NCBI GenBank assembly: GCA_025667525.1
Contig: CM046876.1
Location: 84,857,512-84,921,511, forward strand
Source: Glebionis coronaria
Lineage: Eukaryota > Streptophyta > Magnoliopsida > Asterales > Asteraceae
Length of the DNA stretch: 64,000 nt
Reading direction: 5' to 3'
The first letter of the stretch is position 1, and each line of letters opens with the position of its first letter. The position numbers were made by a program, and so were the translations under genes. The notes under the pieces were generated by a model. That model was not told the origin of the DNA and did no database searches. It saw only the letters and a program-made list of their open reading frames with translations. Shown one piece after another: positions 48,444-64,000 of this stretch.

Positions 48444-49549
48444 ATTGTAGAAACTAGAAGGGGAGGGGGAGGGGGGTTGAATAGTTTATCTTCGATTAGT
48501 CACCTAATTAAAATTACTTTCAATTAGGTTTGCATCAAAACTATCTTTTACTTGAAGCTAAGTTGCATAATGATTAGGTTCAATTCAAGTGCATTAGCAA
48601 TGGTAATAGGTTAGTATAATGATAATGAAATAAGTAAAGAGTAAGGAAAGAGACAACCTAGTTACAAGACACCAAGATTTATAGTGTATCGACAACGAGG
48701 CTCTATCCTCGTTTCTACCCCACTCCTCGAGTACACCTACTCGAGATTTCCAATATATCCACAAGCTCCCTTTTTGGCGGAGAAAGCCTTACACCGCCGC
48801 TTACATTATTTTCCGACACTAAGCTAAATTTCGAGACCTAATCATTAGCTAGGACCAATCTACACAACGTTGCCTACTTCACAATTTAACGACACAAGGC
48901 TAGATGTCGAGTTCTAATCTCAAGGTAGAACCAATCTTCACAACGTTGCCTACTTCACCATTTTACGACACAAGGCTAGATGTCGAGTTCTAATCCAAAG
49001 CTAGAACCAATCTCCACGACTCTTCACTTTGAAGCTAAGTGAGAACTTCACACAACACAACTACTAATCACTTTCACGTTTAGTGAGAACTCACAAGACA
49101 CAACCACATCACTTTATAGTTTAGTGAGAACTACTACACAATCTATTACAACTCAACTAAACATATCCAAGTACACACATGTAGCTTGGATCTACACAAC
49201 ACAAATCCAAGCAAACACATATGCAATGGATGTACACAACAAATCCAAGTATTCAAAAATAGCTTGGATGAACACAACTAGTCCAAGTATTCATAAATAC
49301 AAATGGATCAACAAAAACAAAAAGTCTAACATGATGAACATGACTAATTCATGGATTCATCTTTATCACAACACTAGTGAGTGGGTGGTCTTCTCATTGA
49401 ACAAGGTAAAGGAGGGGATCAAGAGGATAATCATATGTAAACATACTTAACACATTAAGTGATCATTTACTAATCATTATTCTATAGAAAAGAGAAAGGG
49501 GGCTGAGAAAAACGTCCAAGAGGGTTATTAGAAAATGAGATTTGATCCA

Positions 49550-49559
49550 CTATTTATAG
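49550..49559 (-). promoter_or_regulatory. TATA box of F 5' LTR
   Basis: CTATAAATAG on the minus strand, 27 bases downstream of module 5. Confidence 0.78.
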
Positions 49560-49586
49560 AAGACAAAGTCCAACGGCTAGCTGGGC

Positions 49587-49652
49587 GCGGATCCTTAACT
49601 AGCCTGGCGGTTCCATATCGCTAAGGAACCGCCTAGCCATTTAAGGTACCGC
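49587..49652. repeat. Palindromic module 5 (F 5' LTR)
   Basis: GCGGATCCTTAA (49587), GCGGTTCCATATC (49607), TAAGGAACCGC (49622) and TTAAGGTACCGC (49641). It lies in the U3 promoter region, just upstream of the TATA box. Confidence 0.87.
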
Positions 49653-50042
49653 CCAGTAGAGTCCGCTCCCTTTTTTGTCTTTTAGTGGGGTAGTAATATA
49701 TGAGGTTTTTTAAACCTTCAAAGGATATTATTATGGCATATGGAATATGCCATTTTCAAATTTACATTTTCCATTTTAATAAAACATTTTCTTAAAAAGA
49801 AAGTTTATTAAAAAATCTTTTGTCATATTAACAAAAGTGAGTTTTAAGGATAATCACTTTGATGATCACTAAGTATGATTAAGAAAAGTTAGTGATATGA
49901 TTATTACCTTGATGATAGTGTTAGTTAAATAATTCGTTTTATGTTTTACACTAAATGTGTTGTATAGTTTGTTGTGATCAAAACTAAGAAAGATTAGTTA
50001 ACACTAATAATGTTTTTAGGCATCACTTGCATTAACAGCTTG

Positions 50043-50909
50043 AACTAGTAGCAGTAGAGGGACTTTGATAATAAGAAATAGGGGGAACATCTGCCCCACT
50101 GTTTTTGTTATTCCCACTATTATGAGACATAAATGCCATATTTGAGGAAGGACCAATCATTCCACTAAGATTTGTTGGAATTGTTTTAAACATCTTTCGT
50201 TCGTAGAATAACAGGCTCAAACACTTTCAAATTATTGTAAATGTCTTCTGTATCTTTGTCATCAGTGTCATCCTTGCACTGCCAAATAGATTTGTAGACA
50301 AAGCATTCTTGTTCAAGATTGTTGAAGATTTTAGAATTAAACTCTTAATTTTAAAGAACTCGAGCTGAGTTACCAAATCTTAAAGTCTGTTGTAGATGGA
50401 ACCAGTGATTTCATCTATTTTAGCCTTGAATGAGGAAAATTGATCTCTCATCTGGCACTTCTTCTTTTTCTTTGTGGCCTAATTACCACCAAATGTAACC
50501 CCAATAGATTCCCAAAGCTCCTTAGGCGTTTTGTACTTTCTAAACCTTAGTTTATAACGATCTGGCAAGACTAGAAGTAAAGAGCTATGAGCTTTTACAT
50601 CATTCATTCTCTTTTGGATATCCTATGCCGAGACAACAATAGATTTGAATTTTCCTCCTTTTTCACCATCTTTCGAACTTTCCCCTTCTTTTTGCTTGGC
50701 CTTGTTAGCTCCTGTCTCCTCTACATCACGAGTCAATTTAGGAAAAGAATCACTAAACTCTATGATTCCCTATAAATTAGAGTACTCCATCCTTAGGGTT
50801 TGTTGAATTCTAAATCTCACGTCTGAAAGTTGTCAAGATCAAGAACATAAAGTTTGAGTACATTGTTGTTGTTTTTGTTGTTGTGAGAGGACGATGTTTC
50901 AGCATACAT
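50043..50909 (-). pseudogene. Element G fragment 1: start and main domain of copia Gag
   Basis: From ATG 50909 (MYAETSSSHNNK) the minus strand reads, with several stops and shifts, a typical copia Gag. The first part has LKLYVLDLDNFQ. The main domain near 50560-50400 has RKYKTPKELWESIGVTFGGN and MRDQFSSFKAKIDEITGS. A Ser/Asn-rich part follows (50200-50043). The piece stops at the GCTTG duplication of F and continues in frame in fragment 2 at 40518. It identifies G as a Ty1/copia element on the minus strand. It is non-functional. Confidence 0.82.
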
Positions 50910-50974
50910 GATTTGTTTTGTTTTGGTGATTGTGAAAAGTGTTTATTCTTGATTTAATCAAAGTTTCTCAACAA

Positions 50975-50986
50975 GCTCCGATACCA
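50975..50986 (-). other. Primer-binding site of element G
   Basis: The minus strand reads TGGTATCGGAGC two bases after the LTR end at 50989. One mismatch to the initiator-Met tRNA complement. Confidence 0.78.
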
Positions 50987-50988
50987 CT

Positions 50989-51583
50989 TGTTGATCTCAA
51001 ACTCAGATCTTAAACCTCAACTTGTTAGGGTTGTACTAGCAAGGACGAATCCAAAGTAATATTAGAGAAACCTTGTATTAATGAGGAATATAACACTTAG
51101 CACAAGAACAAAGTAATGAAACTATTGAAAGCTTTAATATATTGAATATACAAACACTCTTAATAGTGTTTAAGGTTTACAATCTTAACGTAAAACGTAA
51201 AGTAATATATGTGTCATCGACTTCTAACATAAGGCCTCCTTTTATAGACACAAGGAGCCTTGTACAAGATAACTATCAAACTATACGTGGAAGATATAAT
51301 ATGAACAAAACATAAACGCGTCAAAATCTCTTCCATAGTTATCTTTAATCAGGGGCATCTTCACTTACAGTGGGAAAAGATTCCACTATCTTCTTTATCC
51401 TTAGCAGGCGGAAGTTTGTCCAGCAGTGGGAAGTTTGACCAACTAGCAGGGGGAAAGACTTAGTAGTTTATTTCGAGCAGAAGAGAATCATAATATCCTC
51501 TCAACTAATCACAATGCCTCTCCACGTAATACCATGCATATACATATACGTACTATCAAAATCAACCATCCATGCAATCAACA
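50989..51583 (-). repeat. Element G, 5' LTR
   Basis: A 595-base segment with perfect 7-base terminal inverted repeats: it starts TGTTGAT at 51583 and ends ATCAACA at 50989 (minus sense). It contains a TATA box and abuts the primer site. The outer boundary is inferred from the terminal repeats, because the 3' LTR is not in the window. Confidence 0.65.
51238..51248 (-). promoter_or_regulatory. TATA box of G LTR
   Basis: TCTATAAAAGG on the minus strand, about 250 bases before the LTR end. Confidence 0.65.
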
Positions 51584-52669
51584 CCAATCCGTGTAATCAT
51601 ACTTGCAAGTCTAATTGTGTTGTGGCACATATATAATTACGTTGGTGATAACGTCCAAATCTGACATGTTTTTGGGAGTATTATCCGTAGTTTTGTACAT
51701 ATATTTTGGTTATATCTATAGTACTTTTTTGCATATTTGTGCCAAATGTGTTTGCAAGTCTATGTGTAGCCAAATGCAGGGAAAAGAATAAAAGGACGAA
51801 TAAAGCAAAGTAAAAGTGAAGATTAGTACAAGTACGAAGAATCCTAGCCAAATTCGAGACCCGTGTACGAGTTAGAAGCCTTTAAAGATCAATTTCAGGT
51901 GCAAGAACAAGTGTTTTCAAGAATATACAAACTTTACAAGTAATCCTGACTTGGGAAATGAAAGAGAAATCATGTAGCTATTTGTAGTTTCAAGTGTGAA
52001 AATCACTCAGCATGGAAGTAGATGCCAGCCGTGTGAGTTGCAAGCCATCCTCAGCTGCCACCATCTCCTTTTCATTCATCAGACACCAGCCAAGAAGTAG
52101 ATTGCCAGCCAACTTCAGCTGCCACAATCACATTTTCGTTGGGCAAAATTTCTACTACAAGCTACAACATATTCTTGAAGCGTCTAAAGAAGCCACAATA
52201 ACCTTTCATTGCTCCGATAATATCTTAGCATAGTTGGATCAATACACGCATAGGTTCTAATATTTATATACAATTCGTTTCTTTTTTGTTAGTGTTTATT
52301 CCTAATGTAGAAATGGTATAAGCATGTGTTTGGGTTTACGTTTTGTGACCACTTAATTTGAGTATCAAGACTCAAATGTCACATGAATGGGTTTGTAATA
52401 TTTGTATATTCCAACCACAATACAATGTGAATCTCAGAATTTGCCAAATATCCAAACAATATTATCTCCATTTTGTAGGTTTCAATCCATTTGCAACATA
52501 GTAAAAAACTAACTTGTATCTTAACCACTCTACGTTATTACCATTTTGAGGTATGTCGTATTAACAGGTAAAAAACATATAGCTTTAAGGTGAAAAACGC
52601 ACAATACTATTAACCGAGTATTATCAGATTGGACAACTTATATTCCAACGTGTAGTTCATTTTCTGAAA
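51584..52669. other. Unassigned sequence right of element G
   Basis: No gene could be supported. The part from TGATAACGTCC (about 51648) to about 52250 has the feel of an old LTR or its leader but has no partner copy here. The 52012-52233 ORF contains an imperfect internal duplication (GCCAGCC, then CAGCTGCCAC, twice) and is probably chance. Confidence 0.35.
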
Positions 52670-53551
52670 TTCAAATATTAGCCCTTACATCACCAACGAT
52701 CTTGTCCAACTTGTTATCAGTAAAAAATTTTTGATTCCTGAATAAACAAAAACAAAATACGAAATTATACTTGATATGATAGAATCACTCTATCTATTGC
52801 AGCTTTGTAGATTATTCATTCCTTTTACCTACGTGAAGATGATGCCTTTATAGATATCTTAATAATGAAGACACATAAGGACAAGAAAGGATATTAAAAA
52901 ATATTGTCTTTCTAGATGTACATAAAGGGGCATCCTATTAGTATCCATTGTATCAATTAGATAATAATTCAACTGTTTAAGAACCACTACTTTCGTTCCA
53001 GTTAGATCCTATAACAATCACCCGTGTTGTGTTGCTGGGACTCTTTTTCCATTTAAAAACAAAAAAGAAAAAATAACAGGTTTGAAAACACCAAAGTGTA
53101 AAAGGCTCAGAGGATACCAAATCATAAGCCATACTTAGTCTTCGTCGCAGATCATCCAAAGTATTCTCAGCGGCAGGTTTGTGCAATAGCCTATATAAAC
53201 TACCTCTGCAGTTCAAAACATATATTTGTAAGTAAACAATAGTTACCTCTAAAAGTTGTGAATGTATTGAGATAGATACCTGCAGCATGTGGTCACAACC
53301 AACGATTTTCATGCCTAAGATGTGCTCCTTTTAATTGAAAAATTCAAGCATTTGCGTACTTGTGGTAGCAGGAATTCCAGATCCAACATTCGCTTCTCTG
53401 GCGCTTCTAGATTTGAGGTCATCAAAGTAATAACAGCGATAAAAATGCATACATGGGGTGCAAGGAGAATGGGTAAAGAAGTCTTTTCTACTATAAGATA
53501 ACACGACCACATTTAGAAAGGCCTCCAAACAATAAGTCTCTGAATCAATGG
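52670..53551 (-). pseudogene. Possible host gene fragment, minus strand (unidentified)
   Basis: Several exon-like pieces with splice-like borders occur on the minus strand. One (53208-53090) begins after an acceptor-like AACTGCAG and reads LLHKPAAENTLDDLRRRLSM. An upstream piece ends at a donor-like CTGCAG|GTATCT (53284/53283). A short final piece near 52735-52675 reads KFFTDNKLDKIVGDVRANI, then a stop. TATTGCAG lies right beside the D insertion point at 53564. The phases do not join cleanly. I recognise no family. It could be a decayed gene, a captured fragment or chance. Confidence 0.28.
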
Positions 53552-53564
53552 CTGCAATACAATG

Positions 53565-57046
<3,482 letters not shown>

Positions 57047-57049
57047 GTT

Positions 57050-57061
57050 TGGTACCAGAGC
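57050..57061 (+). other. Primer-binding site of element D
   Basis: TGGTACCAGAGC, identical to that of B. Confidence 0.75.
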
Positions 57062-57172
57062 TCTCGTTATAGAGAACGAAAGATTTTTAAAACCAAGGTT
57101 TTGAATAAAACATTTCAAAATCTTTTAACTATAAACATTTTTCTAAAAATTTCTAAAAATCTTTTGACTATA

Positions 57173-60100
57173 ATGGTGCCGAAGAATTCTCGAGTTACCG
57201 ACAAGGCCAGACTGAGAAGTGTTATTTTAATATATATATATAACTTGGATTGATTTATATATGTTGTAATTTGATTATATGATTGTTTGAGGATTATTTT
57301 AATAATTATACGAGGTATTTATACGACGTAGATTGTCACAAGGAACCCTAAATCCCCTAGCAAATTAATCTAAGCTATTTCTATAGGAAATTCTAGCTAT
57401 TCCAGATTTAAACCAAGTTGTGGATATTTATAATCCCAACAAAATGGTTGATATTCGTAGAAATATAGATATTTGTTGATTGTGATATTGAAGAATAATT
57501 GGCGAGATTAAAACTGATATCGATGTCATGACGATCTTTCCTTATAGAGTGGAGTTTGACAAAAGGTTACCACCTGGAAAGGTGTCATCTGATTCGATGT
57601 CACCCAATTCTTAAATTGAAATCGAAAGGGTGAATGCTGCACTTGAGGCTGTCAATGGAACCATTACCCAAAAGCCTCATGCCACTAGTACCTTTCCGAG
57701 AAGTCTAATTGAATGATCGAGTCATTTCATACTAGTGACTCATTTGATAACTATTGATGAAAGAGCTATAGGATTGGAAATTAAGTATTGATCATATCGA
57801 GCTTTTATGGCCCTATTAAGGTCTAAGAATAAGGTTGAAAGTATTAGAAAATGAGGTAGGATATCGAATTGAGTAAGTTGATTGAAACTTGAATGAAGTA
57901 AAATTTAACCTGTATGGAATAAGAAATTGTTAAGAGGAAGTTGTTGAGTCCTGCAATTGAATTATAAGGTTTTAAATGATTGTTGGTTAGTGTTAAGGAT
58001 TATTCCTAGGCCGTTGTCCAATGACGAGGATGCTCAGTGTCCAAGAAATAAATTGAAGAAATCTTCTTCTGAATTGGGACCGATGGATCTTCTAGGACAT
58101 GTGGAACACCTAATGACTCTTGTAGATTAGTATTCATTGTGGTATCTTTTAAAAATAATCCCTAACTTAACTGAGACATCAGTTGGTAGGATGAGTTCTT
58201 GGAATTGTATGACATAGTGACACATAATGTGTTACGGTACAATTTTGACTTGTTTGTGATTAATGAAAAGACTACCATTGATTGCTAAATCCTACATGTA
58301 TCGATGTTATCTATCTTTTATTGCTTCATCCTAATGCTCGCATTAGTGATGCAACCATTGAACAAGTACTCATCTCGAATTGAGTTACGTTGTGGATTAT
58401 TCCTTTTTAGTGCCATCGAGGTCATGAACCTCATGATTATTTGGCTAAGCTCATTTCCTATTATATTGTAGTTAGTTCTTGGTGAACAACTTTTCATCAC
58501 TCTTTTGCAGATCACTCATTGTTTTTATAAGATAAAACAGTATTCCTTGAGAAAAATTGAATTTTCATCACTATATGGATTATTTAAAGTGAGACTTATA
58601 AATAATCGTTATCGAAGTAAAGTTGTTTATGAAACGCTTTGGAAAACTTAATTGTTTTCATAACAAAGAACATCTCTGTAAATTAATTTTGAATTAAGCT
58701 TGAGTATATATATTTTAAACATGATGAAAAAGTTTTGACGAACTGAGTATTGCATCGTTAATTCTAAAATTGTATATAGTTGCGCGCCTACATACAATTT
58801 GGAAGGGACCATGCAAGGCTGATTAGTAGTCACCATGAAATTATTAATAAACACTAAATTTTCCTTGAAGATTGTGAAAGATTAAATTTTATGAGATCTG
58901 CAAGAAGTGCAAAATAGGGACATATTGTTAGGGACACCTACATATGTGCCCGTACCATTTATTCTTCTAAGTCGAATTTAATCATCTATGGAAATTGTCT
59001 TAATTGACAATTGATATCCCCTCCTTGACCAATTTTCCCGTGGTAAGATTCTTTGGAAAAGTATCTAATTACCGAGTGTTGATACCCGATTGGATGTATC
59101 GACGTTCCTATCATTTCTTTTGATTAGATTTCATTTGAATGACCTGGGTAACGATCCAAGGAGCTTTCGAATGCGTACTCGAATCATGAAAACATGGGAT
59201 ATATTCACATTCGTTAGTGTTTTCTTCTGTATCTGATTTGAAATTCTCTCGCGTAGATTATGCGTTGACCTTACTATTTTAAGGTTAGTTTTGTCTCCTG
59301 ATATCCTTGAATTTTTGAAGGATTATGAGTTATTATTAGACTTTTGAGAAGTTCACATCTTATCAACGGAAATAAAACTGGAAAGTTGATAGTGCCAGTA
59401 GAATGGAATGATTGATTATGACATGACGACATTGTCTTAATTGATGGGAACTCGAGTAGAATACCCCTAAAAGATAAGATGTTGATTATCAAAAGTGATC
59501 TAAATAATTCCCGATGAATGACCATATCCTGCATTTAGACTTGAAATTTACACCATGAATGGTTATGAACAAGTCATAGATCTTGTAATCTAGAAAGAAC
59601 TTAAATAAATGTATTAAAAGATGTTTCTGTTATCTGAAACTTTAGGAGGTATTTGTTGGTGAATTACCTAGAATTTCGACATTAAGGAAAGTTGAATTTG
59701 GTATTGATTATATTCCTGGTGCTGCACCCGTGGCGTGTGCACTGTACTTCAGTACCATCTGAAATGAAAGTGTTACCGTACAACTGAGAGATTTGTCGGA
59801 GAAAGCTTTTATTCTACCGAGCTCGTCATCATGAAGAGCTATGGTGTTATCATTGCTTATATTTGTTGAATTACCGTGAACTAGGTAAATTGATGATAAA
59901 AATCTATATCCACTACCCAAGATGATAGATTTGTTCGATCTATAAAAGGTTTTGGCGTATATTCAGAAATTGATCCACGACATGGTTATCATCGACTTCG
60001 CGTCCGCGAAGAAGATTATCTATTCCAATCACTACATCCAGAACTTGTAATGAACATTATGAGTTTCACGAGATGTCGTTTGGATAGACCAACGCACATG

Positions 60101-62345
60101 TAGCATCCATAAACTTAGTGAATCACGTGTGTAGGCTGTAATTTAATAAATTAATGCTTGTGGTCACTAAGGACCATTTGTAAGGAATTAATAATCATTT
60201 GTAGAATGCCCTGAATTGGCCGAACAATGAAAACCTGTAAGTTGAATATTTAACATGTGATTTAAGACTTAATCCTTTACATGATTTGACCGTGTAATTA
60301 ATAGATAATGGAATATATATTGACTCTTCAAAGATTAGAGCCATTTAAGACTTTGGGTTTTACCAAAAAGAAAGTACAAATATGTTTTGACAAATATTTT
60401 ATTAATGGATTTTTAAGGGATTATCCCCTCATACCCAAATCATTTAACTAAACTTCTGTTTATGGGTAAATGTTTGTGTATACCTCAAGACAACCTAAGA
60501 GGAATTGAGGAAACCATTTAAACCATGACTCGAAATTTGAAACGACAATTTTTTCTTTTCAACTACGGAAATTTTGACCAAAGTATAAACCAAGATTTTC
60601 GAACAATTTCGGATCTTATTAATTATTTTCGATAAATCAACAAAAATCGTGTTAATTAAATTCAAAATTTATTTTGAACCTTTTTCTATAATTGGACGAA
60701 CTGAGAAATTAAAAAAATCTTTTATGTTTACGTTCATAAAAATTGTATAGTTATTATTTAATTACTTGTAATAATTATCGACGCTCTAGACGTCGGATTG
60801 AGTAAAACTAATAAAAAAAATATAATGGTTGAGACGAAACTAAAACTTAGAAAATATGAAGAAAGAATTTCTGAGTGAATTGTGGTCATGATAATTATTT
60901 CACCAGGAAAAGTGAATGTAGATACTGACACATTATACAGAAAGTATAAAGAATTAATTAGGATGTGTTCCTTAATAATGACTGTGCAAAATAAATTGCC
61001 GGAACAATTTAGAAATAACTTATGCTTGTAGGAAGGATAATATAGATAATAAAAGGGGTTCACGGCTACTGTGAACCATTAGAATTGAGAAGTCGATGGC
61101 GTTAAATGTATAAAAGGCCGCTTGTGGTTGCCTAAATATGGAGGATTTTGAGATTTAGTCATGTTGGAATCTCATAAGTTTAAGTATCCTATTCATGCCA
61201 TTTCTGACTAAATGTATCTTTATCTGAAGAAGTTGTACTGATGGCAAATTATGAAGGCATACATCGCCTCATACATTAGTAAACGTCTAACTATTGCAAA
61301 GGTCATCATCTGAATTTGATTCGATTTGGGTCATCGTCGACAGACTGACCAAATCTGCTAATATCATTCTTGTTAATGATAGATTCTCGATGAAGAAATT
61401 GACTCTTTGTATTTAAAGGAGTTGTGTAAACATAGTGTGCATGTATCGATCATCTCTATCAAGACCCTCGCTTCGCATCGAATTTCTAGAGATTTGCTCA
61501 GAAGACATTGGGAACGAACCTTGATGAGAGTATTGTTTACCATCCCAATTGAAGGGACGAGGTAAAGTAACGATACAAAATACTAGAAGTGTTGTTTTAT
61601 GCTTGAATGATTGACCTTTGGTAATAAACCGTATAATCGCTTTCCTTTGGAGAGATTATCATTGATAATTATCGTATTAGGATCGAGATCGAATCTTGTT
61701 AGGATCTATATATGAGAGCATCTGTAAGCAGGAGTTGGGATGAAGACACCCGACATACACCCATTGTGAGTTGGACATGGATTTTAGGTTTAAGGTTGCC
61801 TATATTGACGAACCTAACCTTACAAAATACCCGACTCGCAAGACCTGAAATGATTGTTGAAATTAGGATCTGATTATTGACTGCCAGTAGTGGGCAAGAG
61901 GTTATGTGAATATGAAATGTAGATCTTGAAGTACAGGACGGGTAGCGAAGTTATGCCAAAAATTTTCACCTTGGAAAAATGAAAAGATGATCTGAAAGAT
62001 CGTGGGAAATAAGTCCATGTTGTATGGGATCATTGAGATAATGTAAAAGTTGGTTTGAAAGGCATATAAGCTGGATCTACCCTAGGACTTCAAGGGCTGC
62101 GTGAATTATGTTTCGTATATCGAACTTGATAAAATGTCTATCAAGTGAAAATCTGATTACTTCTTGATGAAGTTTAGATCGGCGAAAATTTGCATTCATC
62201 AAAAACTCGTGAACATCATGGATAGATAAAGTAAGTCAACATTAAGCCTGATCATATTCCCGTAGTTATGTTCGATGAAACACGCGTATTGTAATGAATT
62301 ACACTTGTGAGGAAAGACCAAATGTGGAGGAAATACCCACATGGC
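57173..62345 (+). pseudogene. Element D decayed gag-pol
   Basis: It has the same Gag-like start as B (MVPKNSRVTDKA at 57173) and the same long stretch of stops. Reverse transcriptase remnants: a FGIDYIPGAAPVA-like linker (59695-59740) and the EIDPRHGYHRLRVREEDY stretch (59975-60025). RNase H is at about 60490-60790. The integrase zinc domain end (about 61250-61305) is joined to [12 protein letters not shown] by the same short deletion as in B, removing the first catalytic Asp. Chromodomain remnants lie at 62205-62345. It is non-functional. Confidence 0.8.
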
Positions 62346-62403
62346 TCTAACTCTATAAGAAGCGAGTCGTAAGATAAATTGATCTTTGAGGACAAAGATC
62401 CTG

Positions 62404-62418
62404 TTTAGGGGTAAATGC
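62404..62418 (+). other. Polypurine tract region of element D
   Basis: The same bases as in B directly before the 3' LTR. Confidence 0.55.
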
Positions 62419-64000
62419 TGTGACAATCCGTCAATTTATGGTTGATATTTTATTCTCAAGTATTATTTAAAACCATTATTTTTAATGTTATATTATGAAC
62501 TCACTTATTTTGGGAAGAAAATTTGGATTTACATCTTGAAGTAGCATCGACTACGTCTAAACCGGAGGACTCTACGTTACATGCTTACGTTTACATACAC
62601 CGTCTTTGGTGACAGTCCGACATTTCAGGAAATAAATTTATCCGTGAATATTATTTTGGGATTTTAAATTTGTGTTGGTTCATAAACTCACAAATTTACG
62701 AGAAGAGATTAGGACTTACGAGTATAATTTAACGTCCTTCGCGACTAAATCGGAAACCCTAGGATTTCGTATTTACGTTTTTGAACTCCGTTTTTGATGA
62801 GACAATTCTTATTAGATTCGTTTTGTACCGTTGATTCATAATTTATAAAAAACATTTTTCATTTAAACGACCCGAGGGCACGCAAATCGAGGAAACTAGA
62901 ATCGAGGAGTACCCGTAAATTAGTGGAGATGAGACAAGTGGGACACTTGTCCCACCCCCACTCATAACCGGCCAAGGAAGCACCACCACACCATGAGGTG
63001 TCAAAAGCTTCACTAGGAAGCTTATACAAATGTATATACTTCCTAAAAACTATTTTACAAAACCATTTCCACTAAACTCTTACATGCAAAACCACTCATC
63101 CTCCCTTCCTCTCTCTCTCTATTCCGTCCCAAAACCATCATCAAACACCCCTCTTTGATCAGTTTTTACCACAATATCATGTGTTATTCATACATATGAT
63201 GGAAACCCTTTGAAGATATGGAGATTTGAGGTGATCATAACCTATGAAAAGGAGTTTTCATGAGGTTAAAGGACTGATTTCATGGAGATGTTCATCCATC
63301 TAAACGACCCAAGAAGTTGCCTTGCTAAAGTTGAAGATTTGATAACAAGAACCAAGTCTTGTTCATAAAAAACCTCATCTTTTCATCACTAATGGTGGTA
63401 TAGAGATTGTTCTTCCTATCTTCTTGTTATTTTGATTATGTAATATTGTATTTTCTTTATTTATGTATATGTATATGATGATGAATGATGATTAAAAACA
63501 TTGTGTGGGGATCTTGTGTTGATAAACATGATTAAAATGATTAAGAGTTATATAAAAGAATGATGAAATCTAGCTTAAACAAGTAGGCTGTATAAAACAG
63601 AAGATGACCGTATGATAACTTGTAAAAATGGCATAGATTACTTAATATACAGTAATTTTTAAGTCTTACACACATGTGAGAGTTGGCCATACAATGGAAT
63701 CCTAAAAATGAGTAAGATATGATCAAAACAAGATTGGAGTGCAAATCTGCCTACACTGTTTTGAACGAATTTATTAAAATACTTAGAGATTGATTCATCA
63801 GTAGCTATAATGGAGTTAAATGAAGCAAATATCATGTAGTTTCTGTCATAAAATTTGTGGTCCTATCTCATTATAGAACTCTAGATATGGACATTTTAGT
63901 GGACTTAAAATTTAGGACTGATTTTGTAAATAAATAGTATATAATATAAGCATTGAAAAATTTATATAAAATATACATATATAAAACCCACTAGTTGATA
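62419..64000 (+). repeat. Element D, 3' LTR (partial)
   Basis: It starts TGTGACAATCC and matches 53565 to about 55145. The window ends just before the position of the AT microsatellite. Confidence 0.92.

Larger units (their letters stand above)
40524..50037 (-). mobile_element. Element F: Sirevirus-like non-autonomous copia element, minus strand
   Basis: The LTRs (1590 and 1592 bases; minus sense TGTTAATGCAAG to TTTCTACA) are flanked by a perfect GCTTG duplication (40519-40523, 50038-50042). The primer site next to 48446, the AAAAAGGGGGAGAT purine tract next to 42113, several extra purine tracts nearby and palindromes upstream of the TATA box are hallmarks reported for Sireviruses (SIRE/Maximus). 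The 6.3 kb internal region has no Gag knuckle, integrase, reverse transcriptase or RNase H. Instead it has a plant-transposon-protein-like ORF, two low-complexity ORFs and three more palindromic modules. It must rely on an autonomous relative to move. Confidence 0.9.
48446..50037 (-). repeat. Element F, 5' LTR
   Basis: 1592 bases matching 40524-42113 with a few percent divergence. Module 5, the TATA box at 49559-49550 and all three tandem-repeat blocks are conserved in the same order. This copy is the promoter of the element. Confidence 0.92.

Overview
The window looks like a nuclear, repeat-rich stretch of a eudicot plant genome. It is AT-rich, has no operon-like gene packing, and is made almost entirely of LTR retrotransposons with initiator-Met-tRNA-like primer sites, Ty3 (Tekay/Del-type chromovirus) and Ty1 (copia, including a Sirevirus-like element). 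The style of the copia Gag and of a plant-transposon-protein ORF would fit Asteraceae, but that placement is a guess. No rRNA, tRNA, CRISPR or intact host gene was recognised.

Layout. Bases 977-51583 are one old minus-strand copia element (called G here) broken into four ordered pieces by later insertions. From its 5' end these are: LTR 50989-51583; gag start 50043-50909; [insertion F 40524-50037]; gag zinc knuckle 40213-40523; [insertion E 20645-40207]; gag 3' part 20053-20644; [insertion C 1271-20052]; gag/pol piece 977-1270; then a probable further LTR (H) running off the left edge. E carries a nested Ty3 element A (25192-36819). C carries a nested Ty3 element B (6760-19166). Target-site duplications fit: A GGTTA, B ATAGA, E CTTTA and F GCTTG are perfect, and C is GTCCG/GTCTA. 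Removing the insertions rejoins the G reading frame, which is the best proof of the nesting. By eye, LTR divergence follows the order expected: A and B under 1 percent, E and F a few percent, C more.

Element A is the only near-complete coding element: Gag, protease, reverse transcriptase, RNase H, integrase and a chromodomain, broken by one frameshift at the RNase H/integrase border. It also has an unexpected extra ORF between the primer site and gag, flanked by good splice-like signals. Elements B and D (53565 to the right edge) belong to one family with nearly unreadable gag-pol and share an integrase-destroying deletion, so they were probably moved in trans.

Element F is a minus-strand, Sirevirus-like, non-autonomous element. 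It has no reverse transcriptase or integrase, but carries an ORF resembling the plant 'putative transposon protein' family and five copies of a nested palindromic module (GCGGTTCCTTATC and its complement). One module lies just upstream of the TATA box in each LTR and one lies upstream of each internal ORF group. This module system is the most interesting unexplained structure in the window.

Bases 51584-53564 are the only sequence outside recognised elements. They may hold remnants of a minus-strand host gene next to the insertion point of D.
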